64,000 nt of DNA, taken from contig NC_053141.1 of the NCBI RefSeq assembly GCF_016808335.1, positions 18,421,756 through 18,485,755 on the forward strand. Direction: 5' to 3'. The position numbers and the translations under genes were made by a program. Below are positions 12,313-21,900 of the stretch, piece by piece. Positions within the stretch are counted from its first letter, which is position 1, and each line of letters opens with the position of its first letter. This DNA comes from Panicum virgatum. Taxonomy: Eukaryota; Streptophyta; Magnoliopsida; Poales; Poaceae. The notes under the pieces were generated by a model that was given only the letters and a program-made list of their open reading frames with translations, was not told where the DNA came from and did no database searches.

Positions 12313-12972
12313 ATGCATGCCCCGAGGAAGTTCAGGAAGGCCTTCATGGCGCAGCTCCTGGTGAGCCTGCGGGCGGCCGGCCAGGCGTCCAAGTCCATGG
12401 GCCTCCGGGAGCGCCGCGATGCCGTGCGGCTCTCCTCCGACGTGGCCATGGCGCTGGCGTCCGCCCGCGCGGCGCCGCGCACGTGGGCGCGCGCCCTCGT
12501 CGCCAGGCACGCGGCGGAGCGGCGCAACGAGGCGCTCATGCGCCGCATCATGGGCGGCGCCGGCTACGAGATGGCCGCGGCCGCGGCCGCGGCGAGGAGC
12601 AGGAAGGAGGCGCGGAGCAGGAGGATCGTGCGGAGGTCGCGCCGCGTGTGCAGCGGCAGCGCCGGGAGGAAGAGGAGGAGCTTGCTGGCGGCGGCGGCGG
12701 CGGCGGCGGCGGCAGCGAGCGGTGGGGCCGGCAGATGCAGCGCAATGGCGGCGGCGGCAGCGAGCGGTGGGGCCGGCAGATGCAGCGCAATGGCGGCGGC
12801 CAAGAGGATGGTGAAGGCGAGGCTGCAGGTGCTGAGGAGCCTGGTGCCCGGAGGGGAGGCGCTGCGGGGCCTCTCCCTGCTGAGCGAGACGCTGGACTAC
12901 GTCGTGTGCCTGAAGACACAGGTGGAGCTCATGCAATGCCTGTGCAAAGGATCCTGTCCCAACCTGGGTTGA
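12313..12972 (+). CDS. IBH1-like atypical (non-DNA-binding) HLH regulator
   Basis: A 219-residue single-exon protein. Residues about 5-85 match the conserved N-terminal block of IBH1/IBH1-like proteins (RKFRKAFMAQLL, then APRTWARALVARHAAERRNEALMRRI). Residues about 164-210 form the helix-loop-helix (RLQVLRSLVPGGEALRGLSLLSETLDYVVCLKTQ without a break). The Arg-rich linker lacks the H-E-R DNA-contact pattern of true bHLH proteins. Family members act in the nucleus by binding activating bHLH partners and restraining brassinosteroid-driven cell elongation; that role is inferred from family. The start is the first ATG in frame with the conserved N-terminus; an upstream extension would need a TTG codon. 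The middle holds an alanine run and a 45-base tandem duplication (from 12714 and 12759) encoding SGGAGRCSAMAAA twice. A splice donor-like 'cagggtaagt' just after the stop suggests a 3'UTR intron. Family assignment is strong; which paralogue is not known. Confidence 0.85.
   Translation: MHAPRKFRKAFMAQLLVSLRAAGQASKSMGLRERRDAVRLSSDVAMALASARAAPRTWARALVARHAAERRNEALMRRIMGGAGYEMAAAAAAARSRKEARSRRIVRRSRRVCSGSAGRKRRSLLAAAAAAAAAASGGAGRCSAMAAAAASGGAGRCSAMAAAKRMVKARLQVLRSLVPGGEALRGLSLLSETLDYVVCLKTQVELMQCLCKGSCPNLG
12714..12803 (+). repeat. 45-bp tandem duplication inside the HLH gene
   Basis: Two head-to-tail copies of a 45-base unit keep the reading frame and duplicate 15 residues (SGGAGRCSAMAAAAA then the same again with one Ala/Ser shift). 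The copies look identical over most of their length, which implies a recent slippage or duplication in a GC-rich GCG tract. Confidence 0.9.
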
Positions 12973-14158
12973 TGAGGCCAGTGATCTCATCTCAGGGTAA
13001 GTGGCTTTCGTGTTATCTTTTGTCTTCTTGTAATTGCTTTGTATGGTGTTTGATCTAGTTTAACCTATATGTAAGTTCTTGATTCCTTTATTCATTTTTA
13101 GGTTTGGCGCACCTGAAAGTTTTCGAGCTATTCAGGATTTTTAATTGGAGTTGAATTTAACTGAGAGTTACTAATAATTCGTACTGTACCCTGTACCCTC
13201 CTGTCAGTGACTGAAACGTCTCTCTTCTTTTACACTAGTGTGATGCTGCATCTGTGGTACACTCCATAAGGCATTGCTCTGAACATTTAGCTCTCCTTCC
13301 ACTTCCATCTCATACAACTTTTTCTTTCGAAAATAGAAAAGTTAATGCCTTTGCTTTCCAATGGAAATGAATGATATTATATGCAACTTCAAGATACTAC
13401 ATATTAATTTTCATAGATGCATCTTTTTAATTTTACTCTGAATACGGAAGAACATCGCCATGACAAACAATTTCCCAAAAATACTCACTTGTCATTCAGT
13501 AACATTTTACTGTTCATGGCAGGCAGCAGCAACTGCGAGACTGCACATCTGCAGACCTGCATGAGAGGTGTGGGAGGATTCAATGAAAATCCTCTACCAC
13601 CAGACTGCTCATGCATGCACAAAAAGCAAGGACCGCAACTGAAGCCGTCTGGATGGGAGAGCTCCAATCAGGGATGATGTCTCAGGGACCCAACTTACTA
13701 TAGCCAGCTACTAGTACGAGTGGTACTACCGGTGTAACTATTGTGCAAGTACATGTCAGGGCCAAGATGGGCCTTGGTTTTAATAGGTGCATCTCCTAGC
13801 TGAGAGCTGTTAGGACGAACAAAGCCATTGTCCATTTTGTGAAAGAAGTTTTGGTGTTTAAGTAACTACCATTTTTTCCCTTTTCGGTGATCGAAAAATC
13901 TGTTCGTCGAGTCTTCAATCTTGATGAAATGGGGATCTTTATGAAGGCTTTGTTTCTGTATGTTGGCATATGACACGATATCAGTGGTCTGTATGTACTG
14001 AAAATAAAAAAGACGGTGTTGGCCAAGCTAATTTATTGTCTTCCTTTATAACATGACCAGGCACGAGAGTACGAGTCGCGTAAACAGATTGTTGAATTGT
14101 AGCCTTTAGTGACATACTGACATGTCACTACCCTAAACAACTAATGTCATGTATAAGG
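12973..14158. other. 3' flank of HLH gene, no further gene
   Basis: Likely 3'UTR with a possible intron beginning near 12998 (gtaagt). Beyond about 13250 nothing was recognised. Confidence 0.45.
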
Positions 14159-14170
14159 TGGCGTAGTTAC

Positions 14171-14213
14171 CTTCTTAATGAAAAACGTGCTCAGGCACGG
14201 TCGCGAAAAAAAA
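14171..14213 (+). mobile_element. 43-bp 5'-truncated LINE insertion
   Basis: The 12-base sequence tggcgtagttac is present at 14159-14170 and again at 14214-14225. The 43 bases between them ('cttcttaatgaaaaacgtgc', 'tcaggcacggtcgcg', then eight A) look like the extreme 3' end of a plant L1-type LINE with its A tail. A perfect long TSD plus A tail is the hallmark of target-primed reverse transcription. Confidence 0.75.
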
Positions 14214-15404
14214 TGGCGTAGTTACATCCTTCTCATTTCAGTATGATAACGTAGCTAAGGAGCTAAATTTGCAGCTTTGGCTTAATGTTTTGTGAGACCG
14301 ACTTCAGATTGCCCGGATAAGCTATTCTAGTCAGCCTAGAACTAGGAATAAGCACTTAAGCAGTGCCCTATGTCTTTAAGCTTCGTTTATTCTCACTGCT
14401 GGCTTTTCAGGTTCAGAAAACTGTGCGACACTGAAATCCAGTTTAACATTGGGATCAAGAAAACAAGCAAGACACATAGTGTAAAATAGTTGTGTATTAA
14501 TTATGAATACTTTCAGTAGGCGTATGAAAAGGTTGAACCCAATTATGACAATTGTAACTGTCTTGCATCTAGAGACCTAGGATTCGACAGCACTATTGCA
14601 ACTTATTTGTACACACCACTGAGATTCTGAGCAATGATTCAATCCAACGAACAGTCACTAGTACCCCCAGTCTATACTTCCTATTTCGTGCAGTGATATT
14701 GCCAACAGAACACTGAGCAGGTTTGGTTTTGAGTAGCAAATCCTTTTTTGGAAATGCACAATCAAATGCCCAAGAACAATTCAGGACACTATGTTTAAGA
14801 ACAATTCACGACACCGACATTTCTATGAATCAGCTGTAACAAACTCAATAGTTTACTTCAGCAACTTATTTGTCAGAACGATAATACTGAAATTGTTGAA
14901 TAGAAACTGTCAAGACTATGCAAATTGCCTAAAGGAGTTGTTGCCGCCAGACCTCCACAAGTTTTTGATGAGTTCAAAAGGTTGTGCCTTCTGGGACCTA
15001 GTAGCAGAGTGTAAGGAACACGGCCCCATTAGACCAAAGTTTTCTTGTTCAAATGTCTAGTTGTGCACTTGATTTCCACATTATTATTTGGGTTTTTTGG
15101 ATCTAAGCCATTACAATTCTTCAAGTTTGGAGAAATGCCATTATAATTCGGGTATTAGGAGAGATGCCATTACAATTTTTGGTCTCTCTGATCTGTGCCA
15201 TTTTCTACTATAGAAGGAACTCGGGTCCACTGTCAGGCCCGTATACGAGCAGAGCAAGCCACGGCGTTAACTCTCCGTGCCGCCCGTTTGCTTTCCTCAG
15301 CCTCTCACCTCTCCCTGTCTGTTTCCCACTGGCGCCAAATCAAGCACCGCCGTAGCCATCGCCGGAGGCCCGGCCACCGCAGCCGCGACGGCGAGCTGCG
15401 GATC

Positions 15405-15677
15405 TGCGGCCGGACACTGTGCTCCTCGAAGGCGGTGCGGAGGTGGCCGACGAGCACGTCCAGGCTGCACCACGCCTACTTGAGCGGGCACGGGCACGGG
15501 CACGGGCACGGCGCCGGCGGGGACGGGTGGCCGAAGAAGGGGCACCCGGCGCGTGCACCTTCGAACTGGTCCAGGTAGGGGAGGAATTCGAGCACTGCGC
15601 GCCGCTGCACCCAGCCAGCTCCAGCGGCGGCCGGTGGTTGCGCAGGTCTCCCCGAACGTCTGCGACTCGTACCGGCT
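15405..15677 (-). pseudogene. Captured fragment of an ALOG (LSH/G1-like) gene
   Basis: On the minus strand, pieces of the ALOG domain appear in order but in three frames: SRYESQ, then [17 protein letters not shown], then [27 protein letters not shown] and, after an in-frame TAG, AWCSLDVLVGHLRTAFEEH. These match the ALOG DNA-binding domain of plant developmental regulators such as LSH and rice G1/G1L proteins (recognised from family knowledge). Lesions visible: a deletion after SRYESQ that removes the KRRDWN part, a frameshift near GAQ, expansion of the Pro-Cys repeat (cgtgcc units), and a stop codon where the family has Gln. It cannot encode a full domain. Confidence 0.85.
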
Positions 15678-15997
15678 CGGCCGCGCCGCCGCCGCCCCCG
15701 GGTTGTCCGCTGCGGTCGCCACGCCGGCCATCTCCATGGCTCGCTCGCCGCCTGTCCACGCAGGCCAACCCAAATCTGCACCAGGCAGCTAGAAGAAGCT
15801 CGACCGGTGGAAATGGACGGGAGGTGGCCAGCAAATGAGCGAGCTTGAGGAGAGTGGTGGGGAAGAAGATGTGGCACTCGCACACTTCCTTCCATTTTCC
15901 CTCTCTTATCCAAAACTCGGCTCCTCCTCTAACTACTGTCACCTCACTCGTGTGTCCTTCTCACTCCACCAGCGACCACCCGCCCACAAGTCCGGCG

Positions 15998-16180
15998 ATG
16001 GGCAAGGTGGCGCGGTGGTTCCGCAGCTTCCTGGGCATGGAGCAGACCAAAGACCAGAGGCGCCAGCGGCAGGACCAGCTGCCGCTGCCCCCGCCGGCCA
16101 GGCGCCCGTCTTGGCCGGCAACGCGGCGGTCGCGCGCGTGGCCGAGGCCGCGTGGCTCAGGTCCGCGGTCGAAGATCCCC
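15998..16180 (+). pseudogene. Captured 5' fragment of an IQD gene
   Basis: The frame from the ATG at 15998 reads MGKVARWFRSFLGMEQTKDQ, matching the conserved N-terminus of IQ67-domain (IQD) calmodulin-binding proteins (MGK..RW.R..LG). After about 30 codons the frame is lost. A second frame continues with GNAAVARVAEAAWLRSAV, the next conserved IQD block. The IQ motifs themselves are absent. This is therefore the first part of an IQD gene with an internal deletion and frameshift, carried as Pack-MULE cargo opposite the ALOG fragment. Confidence 0.82.
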
Positions 16181-16560
16181 TACCATCTCCTTCTATCAAA
16201 GCAGACGCCGCAGATCTGCAGCTCGCTGTCGCAGCTGTAGGACCTCCTCCGGCGATGGCTGCGGCGGTGCTTGATTTGGCGCCGGTGGTGAACAGAGAGG
16301 GAGAAGTGAGCGGCGAGTAAGAGAGCTGTCGACCGTCGGAGCTGAGGAAAGCAACCGGCGGCACGGAGAGTTAACGCCGCGGCCTTCTATGCCTGTATAC
16401 GGGCCTAGCAGTGGGCCCAAGCTCCTTCCATACGTAGAAAATGGCACAGATCAGAGAGACCAAAAATTGTAATGGCATCTCTCCTAATACCCGAATTGTA
16501 ATGGCATTTCTCCAAACTTGAAGAATTGTAATGGCTTAGATAAAAAAACCCTTATTATTT

Positions 16561-17110
16561 CGTGCAAATACTTTGTGGAAAGCTTTACTCATGTCATGCT
16601 AGTTTCATGATTTTGTGATCCACCTTAGTATTTTCAAGTGGTGTCTTCATTGATATCATACGAATTAGATCATGATTCATGAAGCCAACTTTCTTGGCTG
16701 TTAACTTTTCCCTTTGAGCTATATTTTTTTTGCAAGACCTTTTTAGGTGATTTGATTCCAAAAGGGAGGGGAAGAAACGTCGAGTGAATCAAGTCAACAT
16801 ATGGGGAGAAGTTGCAAATATACGGGAGAAATAAACAAAAGGGGTAATCATGAATGTAGGGGGAGGCCAAATCAAGAATGGATGGCGGTAAGCATCCAAG
16901 TAAGTGTAAGTGGTTTAATTTATCAATTCTTGTAAATTTATACTTGTTTTGATTGTGTTGTCATCAATCACCAAAAAGGAGGAGATTGTAAGGAACATCG
17001 CCCAATTAGGCCATAGTTTGTGATTTTGATGATTGAACACAAACATGATCATGGGACTAACAAGTGCATCAAGTGAACCATATTAGGTCCCAAGAATGAA
17101 GTACAAAGCC
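16561..17110 (+). mobile_element. Remnant of LTR element: 3' internal end and LTR start
   Basis: Just before 16987 is a polypurine tract (accaaaaaggaggagat at about 16970-16986), followed by TGTAAGGAACATCGCCC as a likely LTR start. A similar 'gtgtaaggaacacggcccc' occurs near 15009, on the other side of the Pack-MULE. 'tgttgtcatcaatcacc' upstream of the tract resembles Sirevirus-like elements. The rest is degraded. Confidence 0.5.
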
Positions 17111-17300
17111 CTAGCAAAGCAAGAAAAGAAGAAATAGCCCAAAGAAGTGTCGCTGTCTAGTTATTTTTGGTAGAGTTTTAGTTGTTCGCAGCTACTAACT
17201 TAAGTTGTAAATCCTTCCTGTAGTGTTGCTTATCCACTTTGGACCTTCCTTCTTATTAATATAATCGGGAGCTCTCTTGCTTGATTTGTTTAAAAAAATA
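17110..17300 (+). mobile_element. Possible LINE 3' end
   Basis: 'cttcttattaatataatcgg' and 'gagctctcttgcttg' followed by a short A run resemble the 3' end of plant L1 elements. No target duplication was identified and the 5' limit is unclear. Confidence 0.35.
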
Positions 17301-18949
17301 ATGGAAACTGTCAATTGCCTATATATCTGTTCCACAATACATAGCCACACATGGATTACTGGCTCATCTCGATTGGGCCTTGGCACTTTTTTAAAAAATT
17401 AGAAAACTCCAAGAGAAACTCCTAAAGCACAAAGGCGCGTCACCCAGGGTTCGAACCTTGGCGAGAGCACTCCACCGTGAGCACCTTTGGCGGCTTTGGC
17501 TCTTTAGTCCTTGGCATTTTTCTAATTAAAAAAATGAATTTTTTTACAGACTCTCATGCCCGTCCTAATCCTTACTCTGGTAAGTAGACAATTATTTAAC
17601 ACCCTAAACAATGAACTAAAACCAGCAGAGCATATTCGTGAAGGTGTACGTTCTGAAATATGGATTAATGTGCCTTCACATAATCAGATGCACTATACGA
17701 GGGAGCATATGTGCAATATCTTATCCATCCAAAGTTTGCACAACTGTGCATTTTTTTAGATTATGGAAAAAGTTCTAATCTTGATTATTCACGCGAGAAT
17801 GACTACAACCAAAAGAGTTACAAGAGTTCTTAAACTCTAAACCTCAATAAGAGATTTCACAAACACAAGAAAAACAGCTATAAAACAAGGAAAGAAAATA
17901 AGAAGACTAAGCTTCAATCTTCTTCTTCGTCCCCGCTTCAACCTTGAAATGTATTCACGCAGCATAACTCCACATCTTTCGTTTGCTTAGAAAATTGATG
18001 TCCAGATTATCTATTGCTCATTAAATCTTTCGCATAAATCTCCACCTAGCGTATGCATGCGGGGAGATATTGACATCGCCTCCAGAGAGGTAATGACATC
18101 AAGAAACGTCACCAATGTTGACACCAGAGTAATGCCGACAACCGTGCATATTTCAAGATTTGTGAGAGTACACAGCTGGGTAAGAAAACTGTTGGTTGGT
18201 CTAAATCATTCATCAGAAAAGCTGGATTTGGCTATTGTTATATTTAAATTGGTAAGGAAGAGGAATAATAGGTCATAATCTGAAGCTAGACCTTACTGTT
18301 CCTCTTTGAAGTTCAGAAACTGTGGGACACCAAATACTCAAGATTGGTCAAAGCAAAGCTATGAACGATAATCATTCACGTGTTGGCTCTGCAGGAAAGC
18401 ATATACCTATATCCTCAGACCTCAGCACTTAGTAGGTTTATGAAAAGGATAGACCCTTTCTATTCACCAATTCCAGTTGGTCCTTTTAGTTGCTACTAGT
18501 GATCTAGGATTCCTAAGTCTCGTAGGTATTATAATGCCTGCAGAATATCCAACAAATTTTGGTTGTAACAAAAGCCTCGAAATTCCACAATCTTAATTCC
18601 AGTTATCATAGTCTGATCACAGTGTTATTTCCCTGCAAAGAAGTTTCATAGTAGTACTCTGTTTCTTGTTTTTTGGTGACCTACTCTGTTTCTGTCAATC
18701 AGAAATTTCAAGAAAAAAATTGTTACTTGAATAAATTGCATATCCAAAATCCATGGCTCCAATCCATGTTATTCTCACTTATATGATATAGACAATAACC
18801 CCACCATGAACCATGGCACATATGCTAACCGTTACATGGAAGACTCATCGAATAACATCTTCCATAAAACCATCAGAAGCAATTACATGGGAAACAAGAG
18901 AACACATATACATGGCACACATCTTCAGAAGATCCAACCTAGACTCCAT
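17301..18949. other. Intergenic / downstream of tetraspanin, nothing identified
   Basis: No gene was supported. A tRNA B-box-like 'gggttcgaaccttgg' occurs near 17447 without a foldable tRNA around it. The end at 18800-18949 is probably tetraspanin 3'UTR. Confidence 0.45.
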
Positions 18950-21900
18950 CTACTTCCCAACCAGCGTGTACTTGTGCCGCCGGTTGTTCCGAAGCATGCA
19001 GCACCCAAGGGAGTAGACGACGATGAGGAGCATGATAAACGCAGCATTGATAATGGCAATCTTCTTCCAGCTGTTCTTGAGGTTCCCCAGAACGCCGGCC
19101 TTGCAAGACTGGCAGCCATAGCAGAGCTCCGACTGGTCATTTGACCAGGTATTGCAGTCAGGGTTGGACGAATTGCTGGGGCTAGCGGGCTTCGTCCAAT
19201 AGGTCTCGTTCAGGTATGTGAAGTTGCATTCAGTTGGGGGCTTGCAGCATCCAGACTGCAAATTGAAGTTGAACAAGTTCAGTTCACATTGCCATTAAGC
19301 TCAAATCATCCTGATTTATTTACATTTCTTTGTTAAACTAAATGGGAACGAACCAAGTTTATTAAAATCTGAATGGAAACATGTTAATTTCATGATATAT
19401 ATCTGGAAAAGGATTCTAAGTTTTGCAAGAACACAAATGACCAGATTTTTTTGGCATATTCATGATTGCGGCTAAGTCAAAGTGTGTATACTTGACCCTT
19501 TTTTTTTGTAATGCACTGCAACTTGCAAATATGATAACTGTTTGTGAGAAAGCACATGTAGAGTGTAGACACATGCTCTTTCAAGTGCACATCTAAGACC
19601 AAATCAATATATGTAGATTGTAGAACTCACGGTTGCCAACTCGCTATCACCATCTTCTAATAGCAAGTTTGCATTAGTTTACAAGAGTTGTTAATGCTGA
19701 TGAAAATCCTACGATGTGGATAGCTGGCTTGTCCTGGTCATCATCTAGCCATTGTGCACAAGACTTTGATGAAGTCTTGATGATAGCTAAATATCACATC
19801 GAGTGATGCCGGGGGAGAGGTTCTAACTTGGTTACTCTAGTTCCCGGTTCTATAAGACTAGCCACAGTGGTGGGCATCGGCTCCAAATCAGACTCGTGTT
19901 TCAGGCATCGAGGTTCAAACCGTGCAGTGGCCGACTCTCCCTCTCTCTCTCTCCTTTTACTGACACAAATATTCCTTTTACTCTCCCTCTCTCTCTCTCT
20001 CCTCAACGCACGGGTAAGCACCGGGGAGGGAAGGAGCCTCGATGGCAAAAAAAACTTTTACCCAAGCATCGGTGCTGCAGTGGTTGACTCGATGCCCCAA
20101 CACTCTCTCCAGATTCAAGCATCGATGGAAGCCACCGCTGTGGCTAGTCTAACATCCTTGACATTTCTGTACATCTCAAATTAAATTTAGTGCTTTCATC
20201 ATCTCGCACATACATTTGAAGGCAACATATTGTGATTTTCAAAGTTGTTTACTGATATTAAGGTCTATACTATCTGGACCATGGTTTTTCTCCATATAGG
20301 TTATCTTCACTGGGTCAAATGATTTCAGTTCACCTCTATTTAGTACCGGTTGCTATAAATCCGGTACTAATATCAATTTAGTACCGGTTCTACAGCACAG
20401 TACCCCCCGGAGCCATTTAGTACCGGTTTTTAACACCACCCGGTACTAAATTTCATCATTTAGTACCGGTTAGTGTTACAACCCGGTACTAAATAGCTCC
20501 TGGCCCCTCCAACTATTTAGTACCGGGCCATAACACCACCCGGTACTAAATGATGACATTTAGTACCGGGTGGTGTTATGGCCCGGTACTAAATGGTCAT
20601 GGCTCGGTACTAAATGGTACATCCTGGTTACTTCAAAAGGATAACATTTTCAATGCACTCACATATGCTGTGTGGGTGAGATGGTAGATGATACTACACG
20701 CGAGGCCACAAGTCATGAGTTCGAACCCCGGCGCATGTGCATTTATTTATTTATGCATGTGCCCCGTAATAATGTAGCTATTTCTTGTAGTGCACTGGGT
20801 CAAATGATTTCAGTTCACCTAGAAATTAGGTGGACATTAACAATTAGACGATACAAGCAGGAGTACTAGAGTATTGAAGGAAATGGAAAAAATTGTGGGA
20901 GAAAAGTTGGAAGAATAAATTTAACAGTGTAACAGTTGTGTTCACAAAACTGAAAACAATACTGTGCATGTAAAGAAGGAAAAAACATAAATATCAGGTC
21001 CTGCATTCTTTCAAGGAAAAAACATGTAACTTTCTCGAGCAGGTCAAAAAAGACAACACGTAGTTTAGAAATATGAGATCATAGCTACAGCATAAAATAG
21101 TTCACCATGCTGTCACCAAGCTGCGTTTTGTCTACAATGGAGTAGCTTTCTTTCTGGTGTAAACAACACTTGATCAAAATAAGTAACTTTACCAATCCAA
21201 TGGATCACTAGAACAGGTCAAGAAAGCATTTATTTTTCAAAAAAATATCTAAGAGCAGTTCAGGTAAGATGTCCTATTGACTCTAGGATCCATGCCTTAG
21301 GTAACATTGACATACGCAACTGAAGAACTTATTCCTTGCAGAACAAAATATCACAGAACAGTCCACAAAAGATTACAACCACAGCAACCAAAATTTTCTT
21401 CCATCAATGAAGTAGAGTAGCAACCTGTTCAAGAACTCAGCCTTAAAGCTACTTTTGCCATCTAGTGGACTCAAAACCACAGTTAGCATATCAGTAAAGC
21501 AGCCCATTGCTCCACCAGTGCAAAGTCAGAATTATGTGAACGATTAATCTATACCTATTTCTAAAACACGGAAGCAATCCTTCATACGTTCTGCCTTTGG
21601 TTCGTCCGTCTCGTGGTTCTGCCTTTAGTTCGTCCGTTCCCGTGGACACCGATAGGATCCCGCGCACCATAAGGCAAGTCGAGCCGGACTCGAACACCGC
21701 CCACGTGGATATAAAACGAGTCCACGCTTCCCTGCCTAGCCTTAATGAATCACCATTGCTGCCCATAGTAATCGCTGCCATCATCAATCGATACCCTCTC
21801 CTTTAAGAAGTCGACGCTAAGCTCTAATTGAGGTGACGAAGCTTCCCATCCAGCCCCATCTTCTCTCTCGCTCTGCTTCCACACAGCACAGACCAGCGAC

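Larger units (their letters stand above)
15090..16551. mobile_element. Pack-MULE carrying ALOG and IQD gene fragments
   Basis: Inverted repeats of about 320 bases bound the element. The outer 120 bases ('gccattacaattcttcaag', 'ggtattaggagagatgcc') are nearly identical in the two arms, and the repeats continue into GC-rich sequence (gcgccaaatcaagcaccgcc). A perfect 9-base duplication, ttattattt, lies at 15081-15089 and 16552-16560. The interior holds two broken host-gene fragments in divergent orientation (listed separately) and no transposase, so this is a non-autonomous gene-capturing MULE. It is inserted in LTR-retrotransposon debris. The near-identity of its outer arms and TSD suggests a fairly recent insertion. 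Confidence 0.92.

Noticed and set aside
12277..12990. Long frames on the minus strand and in other plus frames across the HLH gene (up to 252 codons)
   Set aside because: They arise from GC-rich codon bias, consist of low-complexity Arg/Pro/Gly/Ala sequence with no domain, and overlap a gene with clear family homology.
13417..13677. Small protein gene downstream of the HLH gene
   Set aside because: No homology recognised, no conserved start context, and it lies in probable 3'UTR or intergenic sequence.
20670..20735. Functional tRNA gene
   Set aside because: Box-like motifs are present but acceptor and anticodon stems do not pair convincingly, and the sequence belongs to a MITE family.
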